From contig KV454015.1 of assembly GCA_001661245.1 (NCBI GenBank), positions 423,375 to 487,374 of the forward strand: DNA of 64,000 bases, written 5' to 3'. The position numbers and the translations under genes are program-made. Below are positions 21,481-31,539 of the stretch, one piece after another. The DNA comes from Pachysolen tannophilus NRRL Y-2460 (lineage: Eukaryota; Ascomycota; Pichiomycetes; Alaninales; Pachysolenaceae). Position 1 is the stretch's first letter. The number at the start of each line of letters is the position of its first letter. The notes below the pieces were generated by a model. That model ran no database searches, was not told where the DNA came from, and saw only the letters and a program-made list of their open reading frames with translations.

Positions 21481-23403
21481 TCACGAAGACGAGCTCTTGT
21501 TGAGAGTTCCTCTTAAAAACCATATGGAAACTATTGCCATGAATGCTAGAGATCCACCTGCAATGACCAAATTTGATGTTGCATCACTTTCAGGTTCAGG
21601 TTCTAAATTTGGAGTAGCATTACTTGGTAATTTTGCTGTTTCAACTAAAGTGACAAACAACTCATTAAGGGAACTTGACCAACTAGAAGATATATGCAAA
21701 GGCAGTGGTAAGAAGATAGATCTTGTATATGGTTCTGGTTGTAGGTCTGATCTTTGTTGCTGTCTATCTAAATCTGCTTTTAAAGCGACAAATACAGCAG
21801 GTAATCCATCTAATTGTGGATATTTTTCACGTAGTTCAACCAAACTATTAAAAGAATCTGGATCTGCAGAGTCATAAGTATAACACAAGATATCACATTG
21901 ATCTAATTTCGACTGATTTTCTAATATAGCTGGTTCTAATTCACCCAATTCTTCCAAGATCAAGTAACATTGTTTACCTCCTGTTAACTCCACAGTATTA
22001 GCTACAATTCTTTGTTGTATTGTAGGAGAATATAATTCACTATATTGTCTTCCTAAAAAAGCTTCTAATAATGATGTTTTACCACTTCCTGGACTACCCA
22101 ATACAAAACAATTAAAAACTGTTCTATCATTTACTGGTGCTCTAAAACTTTTACCTTTTCTTTTCCGTATTTTTCTTGGTTTTGTTATTTTTAAAGCAGA
22201 AGTTGTTGAACCATTTTTCACATTACTTTCAAATCCAAGATATCCTAAATAAGCCAAAGTTGTTTTAAAATCAAGAAAAGTAGTCATTGACCATTGTGCT
22301 AACCAACCTTGAAGAGTTACATATCCTTGTTCATTACAAACAATTGTTCTTGGGAAATTCGATTCTTGCCAAGATTTTGGTATTCCTGGAGTAGGTTTAA
22401 ATAATATTCTCAATTCTTCATCATTCAATCCACCATCATTATCCTTATCAAATAATAAAAATAAATCAACCAAGAACTTATAACCAATTGGTGATAATTC
22501 AACTGATGAACCATTTGGTACGTCAAATTTCGGATATAATATTTTATCACTTAAAGATAAAGAATCTGTATAATGGAAAGTACGTAATATACCCCATGTA
22601 GTTTCATGTCTACCATTTTCAGCATAAAATTTATTTAAAGCTAAAAAACCTTGTTCAGATATTCCATTAGATGCAATTCCTTGAGGTAATAATTTAATTA
22701 TTGTACTTTTAATATCATTCATTTCATTTATATCTAAACCTTTTGTGAAACATTTTTTCTGTAATTCAACAAATTCTTTATCATTCAAATAACCATCTTG
22801 ATCTCTATCACTTAAAAAAAAAATTCTTTTTAAAGCATCAATTGCTAATGGTTTTAAATTACCTTCTTTATAATCAAAAATTGGAGAAATTGGATGAGTA
22901 ACAGCTCTTTGACATATATAAAAAGCTTGAGTAATATTATAATTCTCCTTTGCACTGCATCTAACACATGATTCAATCTCTTTAAAATCTCTTAACAAGG
23001 GTAAAAATTCATCAATCAGTAATTTCTCATGCTCTATATGAGGAATTAAATCAGATTTATTGGCACATACAACAACTGGTAAATTAACGCCCATTGATCG
23101 AAACATCATCATCCAATATAACGAAATTCGCTCATAAGTATAATGATCCGAATATATAAGCCATATCACATCCGCCTGTCGAATCTCCTTTTGTAACGTA
23201 GAAAGCTCAGAAGATGATGTATCAATCAATATCGTCGAATTAGGTGAATATGGTGAAGATGAAAAATCTCTTGGAATAGTTATTTCTGGAATTACATGCT
23301 GAATATTAGGAACAAATGCTTCTTTAACCAATGAAGTAATAATACACGATTTACCAACACCTTCATCACCACACACAACAACTCTTATGGTATCCGTAGA
23401 CAT
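21481..23403 (-). CDS. GEM1: Mitochondrial outer-membrane Miro GTPase Gem1
   Basis: A 640-residue tail-anchored GTPase, part of the ERMES-associated machinery and of mitochondrial inheritance. The first GTPase has P-loop GDEGVGKS at 12-19 and NKSD at 115-118. EF hand 1 is DRDQDGYLNDKE at 199-210 and EF hand 2 is DKDNDGGLNDEE at 319-330. The second GTPase has P-loop GSPGSGKT at 436-443 and ALKADLD near 545. A single C-terminal membrane helix (about 612-631) follows a short Pro/Glu linker. The architecture is complete and the length is close to S. cerevisiae Gem1 (662). SPC72 is nearby, as on S. cerevisiae chromosome I (YAL047C-YAL048C), with PRE10 in between. Confidence 0.97.
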   Translation of the reverse strand: MSTDTIRVVVCGDEGVGKSCIITSLVKEAFVPNIQHVIPEITIPRDFSSSPYSPNSTILIDTSSSELSTLQKEIRQADVIWLIYSDHYTYERISLYWMMMFRSMGVNLPVVVCANKSDLIPHIEHEKLLIDEFLPLLRDFKEIESCVRCSAKENYNITQAFYICQRAVTHPISPIFDYKEGNLKPLAIDALKRIFFLSDRDQDGYLNDKEFVELQKKCFTKGLDINEMNDIKSTIIKLLPQGIASNGISEQGFLALNKFYAENGRHETTWGILRTFHYTDSLSLSDKILYPKFDVPNGSSVELSPIGYKFLVDLFLLFDKDNDGGLNDEELRILFKPTPGIPKSWQESNFPRTIVCNEQGYVTLQGWLAQWSMTTFLDFKTTLAYLGYLGFESNVKNGSTTSALKITKPRKIRKRKGKSFRAPVNDRTVFNCFVLGSPGSGKTSLLEAFLGRQYSELYSPTIQQRIVANTVELTGGKQCYLILEELGELEPAILENQSKLDQCDILCYTYDSADPDSFNSLVELREKYPQLDGLPAVFVALKADLDRQQQRSDLQPEPYTRSIFLPLPLHISSSWSSSLNELFVTLVETAKLPSNATPNLEPEPESDATSNLVIAGGSLAFMAIVSIWFLRGTLNKSSSS

Positions 23404-23619
23404 GATCTCTCTCTCAACTTCTATTCATTACTATAATATCATCAATTTCAATTCAATTCACATAGTAATTAAAACCCAAATAAATTATAAACACTACTTT
23501 TTCGCCTTTTTTCAACTCTTTTTTTTTTCGATTTTAAATTGAAGTTTTGTTTTCAACAAGTTAATTAAAATAACAATTTTGAAATAGTTGATTAATTGAG
23601 AGTGAATAGATAAAGGATA
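23404..23619. promoter_or_regulatory. Divergent promoter, GEM1 / PRE10
   Basis: A 216-bp region shared by the two start codons. It is AT-rich with poly-T. I looked for the Rpn4/PACE proteasome element (GGTGGCAAA) on both strands and did not find it here; the nearest match lies inside the PRE10 intron. Confidence 0.5.
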
Positions 23620-24567
23620 ATGGTATGTTTGTGCTATGATGATTGATGTTGGAAGTTGGAAATATTATTTTATTTTTTTTTGTTTTTTAAAATTTCCAAT
23701 TGATAGAAAGTTTGATTAATGATTAAATGAATTATTTTATATGATTTAAATTTACTAACATGATGTTGCCACCGTTATCTTTCTTACCAATTTTTATAGA
23801 CTTCAATTGGTACAGGTTATGATCTTTCCAATAGTATTTTTTCTCCAGATGGAAGAAATTTCCAAGTGGAGTATGCTACTAAAGCAGTTGAGAATGGAGG
23901 AACTTCAATTGGTATTAAATGTAAAGATGGTATTGTATTAGCTGTTGAAAAAGTTGTTAATTCCAAATTACTTGTACCTGGGAAAAATAAAAAAATTCAA
24001 ACGATTGATAGACATGTTGGTGTATGTTATTCTGGTTTAATACCTGATGGAAGACATTTGGTGAATCGTGGTAGAGATGAGGCTCAATCTTACAAATCAT
24101 TGTATAAAGAACCAATTTTAGTTCCATCATTAATAGATAGATTAGGTATTTATGTTCAGAACTACACTTGCTATAACTCTGTTAGACCGTTTGGAGTTTC
24201 TGCAATTGTGGGCGGTATCGATGATAACGGTCCACATCTTTACATGATTGAACCAAGTGGTGTATATTGGGGGTATAATGGTGCCGCCACTGGGAAGGGA
24301 AGACAAGCAGCAAAGTCTGAATTGGAAAAATTGGACTTGCCAAATTTAACCACAAGAGAGGCAGTAAAAGAAGCAGCAAAGATTATATATCTGGCTCATG
24401 AATCAAACAAAGACAAAGATTTCGAATTAGAAATTAGTTGGATCAATTATGAAGATACTAAAGGTAGACACGAGTCTATTCCTGAAGAATTATTAAAAGA
24501 AGCTATTGAATATGCTGCCGCTCAAAGCGATGAAGAAGAAAGCAGTGACGAAGAAATGGAAGAATAG
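23620..24567 (+). CDS. PRE10: 20S proteasome alpha7 subunit (first exon is the ATG only)
   Basis: Spliced gene: exon 1 is just ATG at 23620-23622 and exon 2 is 23800-24567, giving 256 residues. The joined N-terminus reads MTSIGTGYDLSNSIFSPDGRNFQ, nearly identical to yeast Pre10, which fixes the splice. The proteasome alpha signature (YDLSNSIFSPDGRNFQVEYA) and KAVENGGTSIGIKCKDGIV follow, with SVRPFGVSAIVGGID and GAATGKGRQAAKSELEK characteristic of alpha7. It forms part of the alpha ring and the gate of the 20S core. The acidic C-terminal tail (SDEEESSDEEMEE) is shorter than in S. cerevisiae (288 residues) but of the same kind. A CUG codon encodes the conserved Leu in IIYLAHE, evidence for CUG = Leu in this organism. 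Confidence 0.96.
23623..23799 (+). other. PRE10: Intron of PRE10 (177 bp)
   Basis: Donor ATG|GTATGT, branch site TACTAAC at 23753-23759, acceptor ATAG|ACTTCA at 23799. The sequence GTTGCCACC at 23765-23773, between branch site and acceptor, is on the minus strand GGTGGCAAC, one base from the Rpn4 PACE site. Confidence 0.92.
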
Positions 24568-24772
24568 ATTAATTTCTTTTATTTTATTTTGATTTGTTTT
24601 TCTTTTATTTTATTTTATTTTATTTTTTGTTTGTTCAATTTCTTTTCTACCTCCTTCTTAAAAGGTAATAATAAAGTATGTTTTAGAAAATAGCTTTTCA
24701 TTATAAACTAATAGCTAGTTTTATTAGATAATTTAATACAAGCAGAGGTGCAAAAAAAAAAAAAGGCATCTT

Positions 24773-27655
24773 CTATGTTATTTTCTCTTTTAAAGCAGCA
24801 TTTTCAATTTCCAATTCTCTTAATCTAACCTTTGCATTTTCATTTTCAATAACTCTGGCTTCTCTCTCAGTTTTCCACCTCTTGGATAACTCTTCAATCC
24901 TAAGTTTTGCCAATGAATCTATATTATCATCAACTTCGTTCGAAGCTGATAACGACTGTGTATTCGATCTACTTCGATTCTCTTTATTCTCTTCACCATC
25001 TGACACGGCAGAAAATACATTATTATTATTATTTGTATCATTCGAATTCAACTTGTCTTGTAAAACATGATTTTCTTGCTTTAAATCAGCTATTTGTTGT
25101 TTTAATTGATTAATATTAGATTCAGTAGTCTTTTGAGTTTCAGAAGTATTGAGCAATAAAGTGACATGTTCTGTAACAATTGTCTCTACAGCACTGACAT
25201 AGTAATGGAAAATTGATTCATGTAATTCTTTTACTTGTATTTCGTCAAGACTTTTCTCTTCTCTGTGTAATAATTGATCAATTTTCCCTTTAGCTTGAGA
25301 AATTGAATTTGTATCTAATATTTTTTCAAAAGATTTCAAAAATTTAGACACTATTTTAGAATCAGAATTTAAAAATTCTTCATATTTAGTATGCCAATAT
25401 TCATAGATCTCAGTTGATTCTGAGGATAATTGTTGATTCAAATTTTCTAAGTCTCCAACTTTACTTTTCAAAATATCGATATTGGTTTCTAAAGTTTTTT
25501 TATCCTTTGACATACTTTCCAACCGATGCCTCAATCTGCTTTTTTCAGCGCTTAAAGTTCTTTGTTTTTCAACTGCTAAAGTTAACTCTCTTTTCAAATT
25601 ATCAACAATTTTTTCGTGTTCTCTTTGCTTATAAGTGTTATTCAAGTTCGCCGTTGATAACTCTTGCTTTTGTGATCTATTCAATTCTTGTTCTTCTTGC
25701 AAAGTATCTTGTAAATGTTGATTTTTACTTAATAGTTCTTCTAGTTTATCATCATGTGTAGATTGTAACTGGTTCAATTCGTGATTCAATCTATTTATTT
25801 CCTTTTGATTAGACAAGACTTCAGCAGATAAATTAGCTTTAGCTTCTTCCAATATTTTTATTTTATCTGAAAATTCATTATTTAAAGATTTTAACTTAAG
25901 TTCAGTTTCATCACTCGACAAGGGAATAATGGATTTTTTCTTTAATTGTTCAACTTCACGAGAATGTTCAATCTTTAAGTTATCAAGCTCATTTTGCAAG
26001 TTGACTACCTCCTTATGACTATTACTATTTATGATATCTCCATTGATATTAATTTTTTTTTCTAAATTTGATATAGTGGATAATAATTTTTTAATTCTTT
26101 CACTCCTATTGTTGCATTGTTTTTTCAATTTTAATAATTCAGAATCCTTATCAATATATGAATTTCTTAAATCATTATACGCATCAGATAATTTTGATGA
26201 ATGACTAATTTCCAGTTCTAGTGATCTTTCAACATTTTCTGTTTGTTCTCTATTTTCAGCTAATTGTTTTTGTAAACTTTTCAATGAAACAAGTAATACT
26301 TTTACAGTTTCAATTTCATTTTCTTTAACATTATTTTGTCTTAAAGTTTCAATCTGTTTTTTTAAAAAATCTTCATTATTTATAACTTCATCAATTTTAT
26401 GTTGAATAGCAAACAACAAAACTTGTAATTTCTCATCTAATGAGGTATTCTGTCCTCTGATTTTTAATATTGTGTTTTTTTGGTCTTTATCAGTTGTCCA
26501 TTCTGATAAAAGTATTAAAGCATTTTCTATTAAATTTTCCCATGTACTCATATTTTCTAATATTTTCCCCCAATCTTTCTCTTGTAAAGTCATTTTTTCT
26601 TGAAATAATTTGAATTGAGATTTAATTTTATGATAATTTTCTTTTAAAATTATTAAATTATTTTTCAATTGATTTATTTCATTATCTTTTAAATCACAAT
26701 TTTTACAAGAAGAAATTGGAGATGAAATCATTAAAGTTTGCATTTCTAATTTTTCCAATAAATCATTTTTACCATTTTTTTTCAAAAAATCCATAATCAA
26801 TTTAATTTGTAATTGATATCCAGTAACTTTTTTCCTTAAAAGTTCAGCTTCATGAGCATTATTTACAGAATTCCCAAGAAGATTATTATTATGATTATTA
26901 TTATTAGATGAAGAAGTTAAAGCAGATAAATCAAAGTTTGGAGGACGACTTGAAATAATATTATTTTGTTTTTGCCTCCATGGTGTATTGTTATTTTCAA
27001 TTTTAGGTAATTCTGGTATAGTCTTATCAATATCCAATTCATCATCTTCACTATTTGAATTGTTAAAAGTCATGTCACGAAAAGTTTTGGGATCATTTTC
27101 ATCATTGTTATCTATAAAAGATAAGTTTATAAGGCTAGCGCCATTCCCAATATTCCCAATTTTCCCATTATTCCCAAAAATACCACCAACATTAGTACCA
27201 ACACTAGCTCCTCTACTAGCTCCTCTACTGGTGAATAATCCTGATTTTCTTTTTTCTCTAATTTGATCAAAATATTGTTTCTTTGCAGACGATGTAGGTG
27301 TTTTATTCAATTGAAAATCATTTATCTTTGAGTTTGAATTCGGTGTTCTCACTGATGGTTCTCTAATTGATCTTGTTGGAGTTCCTAATTTCTGTTTTTG
27401 TTCTTGATTTAAAGCTGCATCATGATGCACTTGTATTTGACTTCTAGAAATCACAGGCGCCTCTATCCTCGAGCTAAAACTATGATTCGGATAATCAATA
27501 AACTCAGAAGAAAACTCTTCCTCTTCATCTTCTTCATCTTGTGAAGACATTTTCTTATAATTAATTGAACCTGATTTTGATTCACCATTTACAACTGACC
27601 CCCCACTCAAACCATTATCAATCCCCACCAACGATTCTTGCTCAACCAAATCCAT
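24773..27655 (-). CDS. SPC72: Spindle-pole-body gamma-tubulin-complex receptor, Spc72/Mto1 family
   Basis: A 960-residue protein, mostly coiled coil from about 260 to 850, with a disordered N-terminal 200 residues. A CM1-like segment (AELLRKKVTGYQLQIKLIMDFL) precedes the coil; CM1 motifs bind the gamma-tubulin complex. The C-terminus (LRIEELSKRWKTEREARVIEN, then AKVRLRELEIENAALKEKI) resembles the Mto2-binding/MASC region of the Mto1-Spc72 family. Motif evidence alone is moderate. Gene order makes it stronger: GEM1 and BOL3, the S. cerevisiae neighbours of SPC72 (YAL046C-YAL048C), flank it here. Spc72 anchors gamma-tubulin at the outer plaque and so nucleates astral microtubules. I chose the ATG at 27655; the 11 in-frame codons further upstream contain no ATG. 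Confidence 0.8.
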   Translation of the reverse strand: MDLVEQESLVGIDNGLSGGSVVNGESKSGSINYKKMSSQDEEDEEEEFSSEFIDYPNHSFSSRIEAPVISRSQIQVHHDAALNQEQKQKLGTPTRSIREPSVRTPNSNSKINDFQLNKTPTSSAKKQYFDQIREKRKSGLFTSRGASRGASVGTNVGGIFGNNGKIGNIGNGASLINLSFIDNNDENDPKTFRDMTFNNSNSEDDELDIDKTIPELPKIENNNTPWRQKQNNIISSRPPNFDLSALTSSSNNNNHNNNLLGNSVNNAHEAELLRKKVTGYQLQIKLIMDFLKKNGKNDLLEKLEMQTLMISSPISSCKNCDLKDNEINQLKNNLIILKENYHKIKSQFKLFQEKMTLQEKDWGKILENMSTWENLIENALILLSEWTTDKDQKNTILKIRGQNTSLDEKLQVLLFAIQHKIDEVINNEDFLKKQIETLRQNNVKENEIETVKVLLVSLKSLQKQLAENREQTENVERSLELEISHSSKLSDAYNDLRNSYIDKDSELLKLKKQCNNRSERIKKLLSTISNLEKKININGDIINSNSHKEVVNLQNELDNLKIEHSREVEQLKKKSIIPLSSDETELKLKSLNNEFSDKIKILEEAKANLSAEVLSNQKEINRLNHELNQLQSTHDDKLEELLSKNQHLQDTLQEEQELNRSQKQELSTANLNNTYKQREHEKIVDNLKRELTLAVEKQRTLSAEKSRLRHRLESMSKDKKTLETNIDILKSKVGDLENLNQQLSSESTEIYEYWHTKYEEFLNSDSKIVSKFLKSFEKILDTNSISQAKGKIDQLLHREEKSLDEIQVKELHESIFHYYVSAVETIVTEHVTLLLNTSETQKTTESNINQLKQQIADLKQENHVLQDKLNSNDTNNNNNVFSAVSDGEENKENRSRSNTQSLSASNEVDDNIDSLAKLRIEELSKRWKTEREARVIENENAKVRLRELEIENAALKEKIT

Positions 27656-28379
27656 CTCTCCACAAAAAATTAAAAAATATACTAGCAACTTATAACAGTT
27701 CTACGCTATCACACAGCAAGCGCCCATTGAATTAAAACTCATAAAGATATTTTTGTCTTGTCTTTTCTTGTCTTGTTTTGTTTTGTTTTGTTTTAGGATT
27801 TTTATTTTTTTCTTAAAAATTGAATGTAAACAAAAAAAAAAAACACTGCGCGCATATTTGATTATATGCGGACGCACTTAAAGCGCTATAAATTCACCCA
27901 AAAGCGTATCGCATTTAGTAACGCTTTTTTATTCGCTCTTTTTCTTTATCTGGTGCACCAAATATATATATATATATCTATATATAATTTTTTTTTCACC
28001 ATTTTATTTCTTTAAAATCAGTTAATGATTTGTACTATAGACCATTTCCTAGTTTCTTATTAGACTGATTTTCGGCATGGAAATATGACTTTCTAAACAG
28101 TTATAATACCTTCTTTTTGTTTTGTTTTTTTGTCTCGTTGTAAATATCGATTCTCTGTATACTTTTTATTTTTACCCGGCTGTTGTTTTGGTTTTCTTCA
28201 CCGCGAAGAGCGCCCAAAAAAAAATTTTTTTCAGCGGTTTGAATGAAAAATTGGTTTTTTTTTTAAAAAAAAAAAAAGAGAAAATTGGATTTGTATAGAT
28301 TGAAATAATAAAGAAGTTAGTGGTGTCTTTATAAGTGAAACTGAAAAAGTATTAGTAGGCACGAATATATTGAAGAGAT
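27656..28379. promoter_or_regulatory. Divergent promoter, SPC72 / PRT1, with GC-rich motif cluster
   Basis: A GC-rich island at about 27844-27930 stands out in AT-rich DNA: ACTGCGCGCA at 27845-27854, AGCGCT at 27882-27887, CGCATTTAGTAA at 27910-27921 and ACGCTTT just after. The same motifs recur in the MFS/OSH3 divergent promoter at 51450-51600. Nearer PRT1 are poly-T and poly-A tracts and CGCGAAGAGCGCC near 28202. No gene seen. Confidence 0.55.
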
Positions 28380-30620
28380 ATGCCAGTTGAAGAAGAACAA
28401 GAGATTCGTATTGATGAATCGGCTATACCGATTGATGATATTGATTTTTCTGATTTAGAGGCCAAATATGCTATACCTGAAGATGATTCTTTAAGTCATT
28501 TTATTATTGTTGATGGTGCACCAATTGCTCCGGAATCAAAAGTTGCTGTTTTAAAGAAAGTATTGACAAAAGTTTTTTCTCTGGCTGGTAAAGTTACTGA
28601 TATGTATATGCCAGTTGAAAATGGACAAACAAAAGGTTTTGTATTTGTTGAATTTGAAGATATTTCATCTGTTGATATTGCTTGTAAGAAATTAAATAAT
28701 AAAAAATTAGATGTTAAACATACTTTATTTGTTAATAAACTTTCTGATGTTGAAAAATATGGTGTTAAAGGACATGTTTCAGATGAATTTGTTGAACCAA
28801 AAATTGAACCATATCATGAAAGTCCATATTTAAAAAGTTGGTTACAAGATTATAATGGAAGAGATCAATTTGTATTACAAAAAGGTGATGAAGTTGGTGT
28901 ATATTGGTCCAAAAATAAAAATGATCCAGAACCTGCTGTTGAACCAAGACAAAATTGGACTCAAGCTTTTGTTAGATTTTCTCCAAAAGGTTCATATTTA
29001 TTTTCAATGCATGAACAAGGTATTCAAGCATGGGGAGGACCAGAATTTTCAAGATTAAAAAGATTTTTCCATCCAAATGCAAGATTAATAGATTTTTCAC
29101 CATGTGAAAACTATTTGGTTTCACTTTCTCCAACTCCAATTGAAGTTCCAGCTGAAGATCATCCAGCTAGACTGTCTTTTCCATTTGGTCCAGAAAGTGA
29201 AGGTCATAAATTAATTATATGGGATATTAAATCAGGTTTACCAACTAGAACTTTTGCATTACCTCCAAATTTGGAAAATGAAAAAAAAATGGTTTGGCCT
29301 TTAGTTAAATGGTCTTATGATGATAAATATTGTGCTAGAATGGGTCCAGATGCTTTAGCAGTTTATGAAACTTCTGATTTCCAACTTTTAGATAAAAAAT
29401 TGATTAAAATTGAAGGAATTGTAGATTTTGAATGGGCACCAGCAGGTGTTAAATTGGCTGCATCTAAAAATAAAGATGCTGATCAACATGTTTTAACATA
29501 TTGGACTCCAGAACAAGTTAATCAAACAGCAAGAGTTGCATTGATGCAAATTCCATCTAGAGAAGTTATTAGAACTGTTAATTTATTTCAAGTTTCTGAT
29601 TGTAAATTACATTGGCAAGATGAAGCAAGATTTTTATGTGTTAAAGTTGATAGACATACAAAATCTAAAAAAACAATTTTTACAAGTTTAGAATTTTTCC
29701 ATCTTTTTGAAAAAGATATTCCTGTTGAAAAATTAGAATTAAAAGATAGTGTTATAAATTTTTCTTGGGAACCAAAAGGTGAAAGATTTGTTACAATTAG
29801 TATCTTGGATGTTGGTGGTAATGTTAATCCTGCAATTGCAAGAAATACATTAACATTTTTTGGTCCAGAAGAAGAAAAAATTAAAAATAAAACAAAATTA
29901 AATATTAAAAAATGGACTGCATTTGCTTCATTTGAGAAAAAACATTCAAATACAATTGAATTTTCACCAAAGGGAAGATTTGTTGCTGTAGCTACTATTA
30001 TAGGAAATAATCATGGTGAAATTGAATTTTATGATTTGGATTATGATGGAACTAATAAGGAATCTTCAACAGTTAATAATACTGGTAGTGGTAATAATAG
30101 TGTTAATAATAGTAATGTTAAAATCTCTGCAAACTTGAAACAAATTGGTTTCCAAGAATATTTTGCTTTAACAGATATAGCATGGGATCCATCGGGACGT
30201 TACTTGGCCGCATGGTCTTCATCATGGCGTCATAAGATTGAAAATGGTTATAGACTTTATGACTTTGCTGGACACTTATTAAGAGAAGAAGTAATTGATC
30301 AATTCAAAACATTCTATTGGAGACCAAGACCACAAAGTTTATTAAGTTCAAATGACCGTAAGAAAGTTAGAAAGAATTTAAGAGAATACTCTGCACAATT
30401 CGAAGAAGCTGATGCAATGGAAGCTGATGTTGCCACAAGAGAATTAATCTTGAAAAGAAGAAAACTCTTTGAAGATTGGAACAGCTGGAGATCGGAAATC
30501 GAAAAAATACAAAAAGACTTGGGACTCACCCAAGAAGAGGAAACTGAAGATGTCAACGAAGAAGTTGTTGAAGAGATTAGAGAAGAAGTCTTGGAAGAAA
30601 AAGAAGAAGTTGTTGAGTAA
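28380..30620 (+). CDS. PRT1: Translation initiation factor eIF3b
   Basis: A 746-residue scaffold subunit of eIF3 (763 in S. cerevisiae), cytosolic, which binds the 40S subunit near mRNA entry. The N-terminal RRM is at about 40-125 ([36 protein letters not shown]). This is followed by a WD/beta-propeller region from about 170 to 600, with repeats such as [46 protein letters not shown] and [15 protein letters not shown]. The C-terminal helix, ending in an acidic Glu/Val-rich tail, is the part that in yeast contacts eIF3i and eIF3g. PRE10 is close by on the same strand, as in S. cerevisiae (YOR361C-YOR362C), with SPC72 in between. Confidence 0.97.
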   Translation: MPVEEEQEIRIDESAIPIDDIDFSDLEAKYAIPEDDSLSHFIIVDGAPIAPESKVAVLKKVLTKVFSLAGKVTDMYMPVENGQTKGFVFVEFEDISSVDIACKKLNNKKLDVKHTLFVNKLSDVEKYGVKGHVSDEFVEPKIEPYHESPYLKSWLQDYNGRDQFVLQKGDEVGVYWSKNKNDPEPAVEPRQNWTQAFVRFSPKGSYLFSMHEQGIQAWGGPEFSRLKRFFHPNARLIDFSPCENYLVSLSPTPIEVPAEDHPARLSFPFGPESEGHKLIIWDIKSGLPTRTFALPPNLENEKKMVWPLVKWSYDDKYCARMGPDALAVYETSDFQLLDKKLIKIEGIVDFEWAPAGVKLAASKNKDADQHVLTYWTPEQVNQTARVALMQIPSREVIRTVNLFQVSDCKLHWQDEARFLCVKVDRHTKSKKTIFTSLEFFHLFEKDIPVEKLELKDSVINFSWEPKGERFVTISILDVGGNVNPAIARNTLTFFGPEEEKIKNKTKLNIKKWTAFASFEKKHSNTIEFSPKGRFVAVATIIGNNHGEIEFYDLDYDGTNKESSTVNNTGSGNNSVNNSNVKISANLKQIGFQEYFALTDIAWDPSGRYLAAWSSSWRHKIENGYRLYDFAGHLLREEVIDQFKTFYWRPRPQSLLSSNDRKKVRKNLREYSAQFEEADAMEADVATRELILKRRKLFEDWNSWRSEIEKIQKDLGLTQEEETEDVNEEVVEEIREEVLEEKEEVVE

Positions 30621-31062
30621 ATTATATCTTCAAATTTCTTTTTCTTTTTTTTTCTATTTTCTATTTTTTTTTTTAAAAACTAATATATATATATATATAT
30701 ACAAAATAAACAAAAGTAAAATAAAGTAAAACCCCATGATTAAAACCCGCTCTTATATAAATCAGAAATACAATTCATATTTCATATCTTACTAGCCAAT
30801 TGGTCAAGTAAACTTGATTCCTTTCTACCTTCACCTTTTTACTACTACTACTACTACTACTAAACCCTGACACAGCCCTGGTTTTGCTTTGCTTTTCAGT
30901 GGAAAAAAAAAAAAAAATTTTTTTTTCTTGGTGATTAATAATAAATCGCCCTAGAAAATGATCATTTTTATCATCGACGGGAAAGTTCAATGAATAAAAC
31001 TTGATTTGTTCTTTTTTTTAATATCTATCAGCGGGAAGCATAAGTGAGTTGTTGAGAGTGTA
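30621..31062. other. Intergenic, PRT1 3' end and BOL3 promoter
   Basis: T-rich sequence and a TA run follow PRT1; an ACT trinucleotide repeat lies at about 30840-30862 and a poly-A/poly-T junction at 30902-30928. No gene seen. Confidence 0.5.
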
Positions 31063-31539
31063 ATGTTTGTGTCAAGAGTAACAGCAAGTATAGCTATGAG
31101 GGTGGGAGCAGGATCGAGGATTGGTGTGAATGGAGTTGGTACAAAAATGCAGAAATCCTTTTTTTCACTTTTGTCATTGAAATCAATGACATTAGTAGCT
31201 AATAGTTTTATTTCTTCTTCTAATGTTTTAAAATTATCAACAAGAAGTTTACCATTAGGTGTGTTTCGGTTTCAATCAAATTTGGCCTCGGAAAGAGGAG
31301 ATATGAATGATTACGAATTTAAGATTTTTAGTCTTTTAAAAGAAAAATTGAATCCAAAACTTTTAATGGTTAAAGATATAAGTGGCGGGTGTGGATCCAT
31401 GTTTGCAATTCAAATCGAAAGCCACGATTTTAAAGGATTAACGATGATAAAACAACATAGGCTAGTTAATGATATCTTGAAAGATGAAATAAGCCAATGG
31501 CATGGGTTACAATTAAAGACTAAACTGATTCAAGACTGA
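31063..31539 (+). CDS. BOL3: Mitochondrial BolA-like protein (Bol3/Aim1)
   Basis: A 158-residue protein. Residues 1-80 are Ser/Arg/Leu-rich with almost no acidic residues, as for a mitochondrial presequence. The BolA domain occupies about 88-155, with the loop [14 protein letters not shown] and the helix [20 protein letters not shown] holding the invariant His. Bol3 helps deliver [4Fe-4S] clusters to target proteins in the matrix. Its position next to SPC72 and GEM1 matches S. cerevisiae YAL046C-YAL048C. The last 37 bases of the gene are repeated after the assembly gap (from 32348), almost certainly as an artefact, so there is a single gene. Confidence 0.92.
   Translation: MFVSRVTASIAMRVGAGSRIGVNGVGTKMQKSFFSLLSLKSMTLVANSFISSSNVLKLSTRSLPLGVFRFQSNLASERGDMNDYEFKIFSLLKEKLNPKLLMVKDISGGCGSMFAIQIESHDFKGLTMIKQHRLVNDILKDEISQWHGLQLKTKLIQD

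Noticed and set aside
27656-27688. Extra 11 N-terminal codons of SPC72
   Set aside because: No ATG starts them; they look like a 5' leader.
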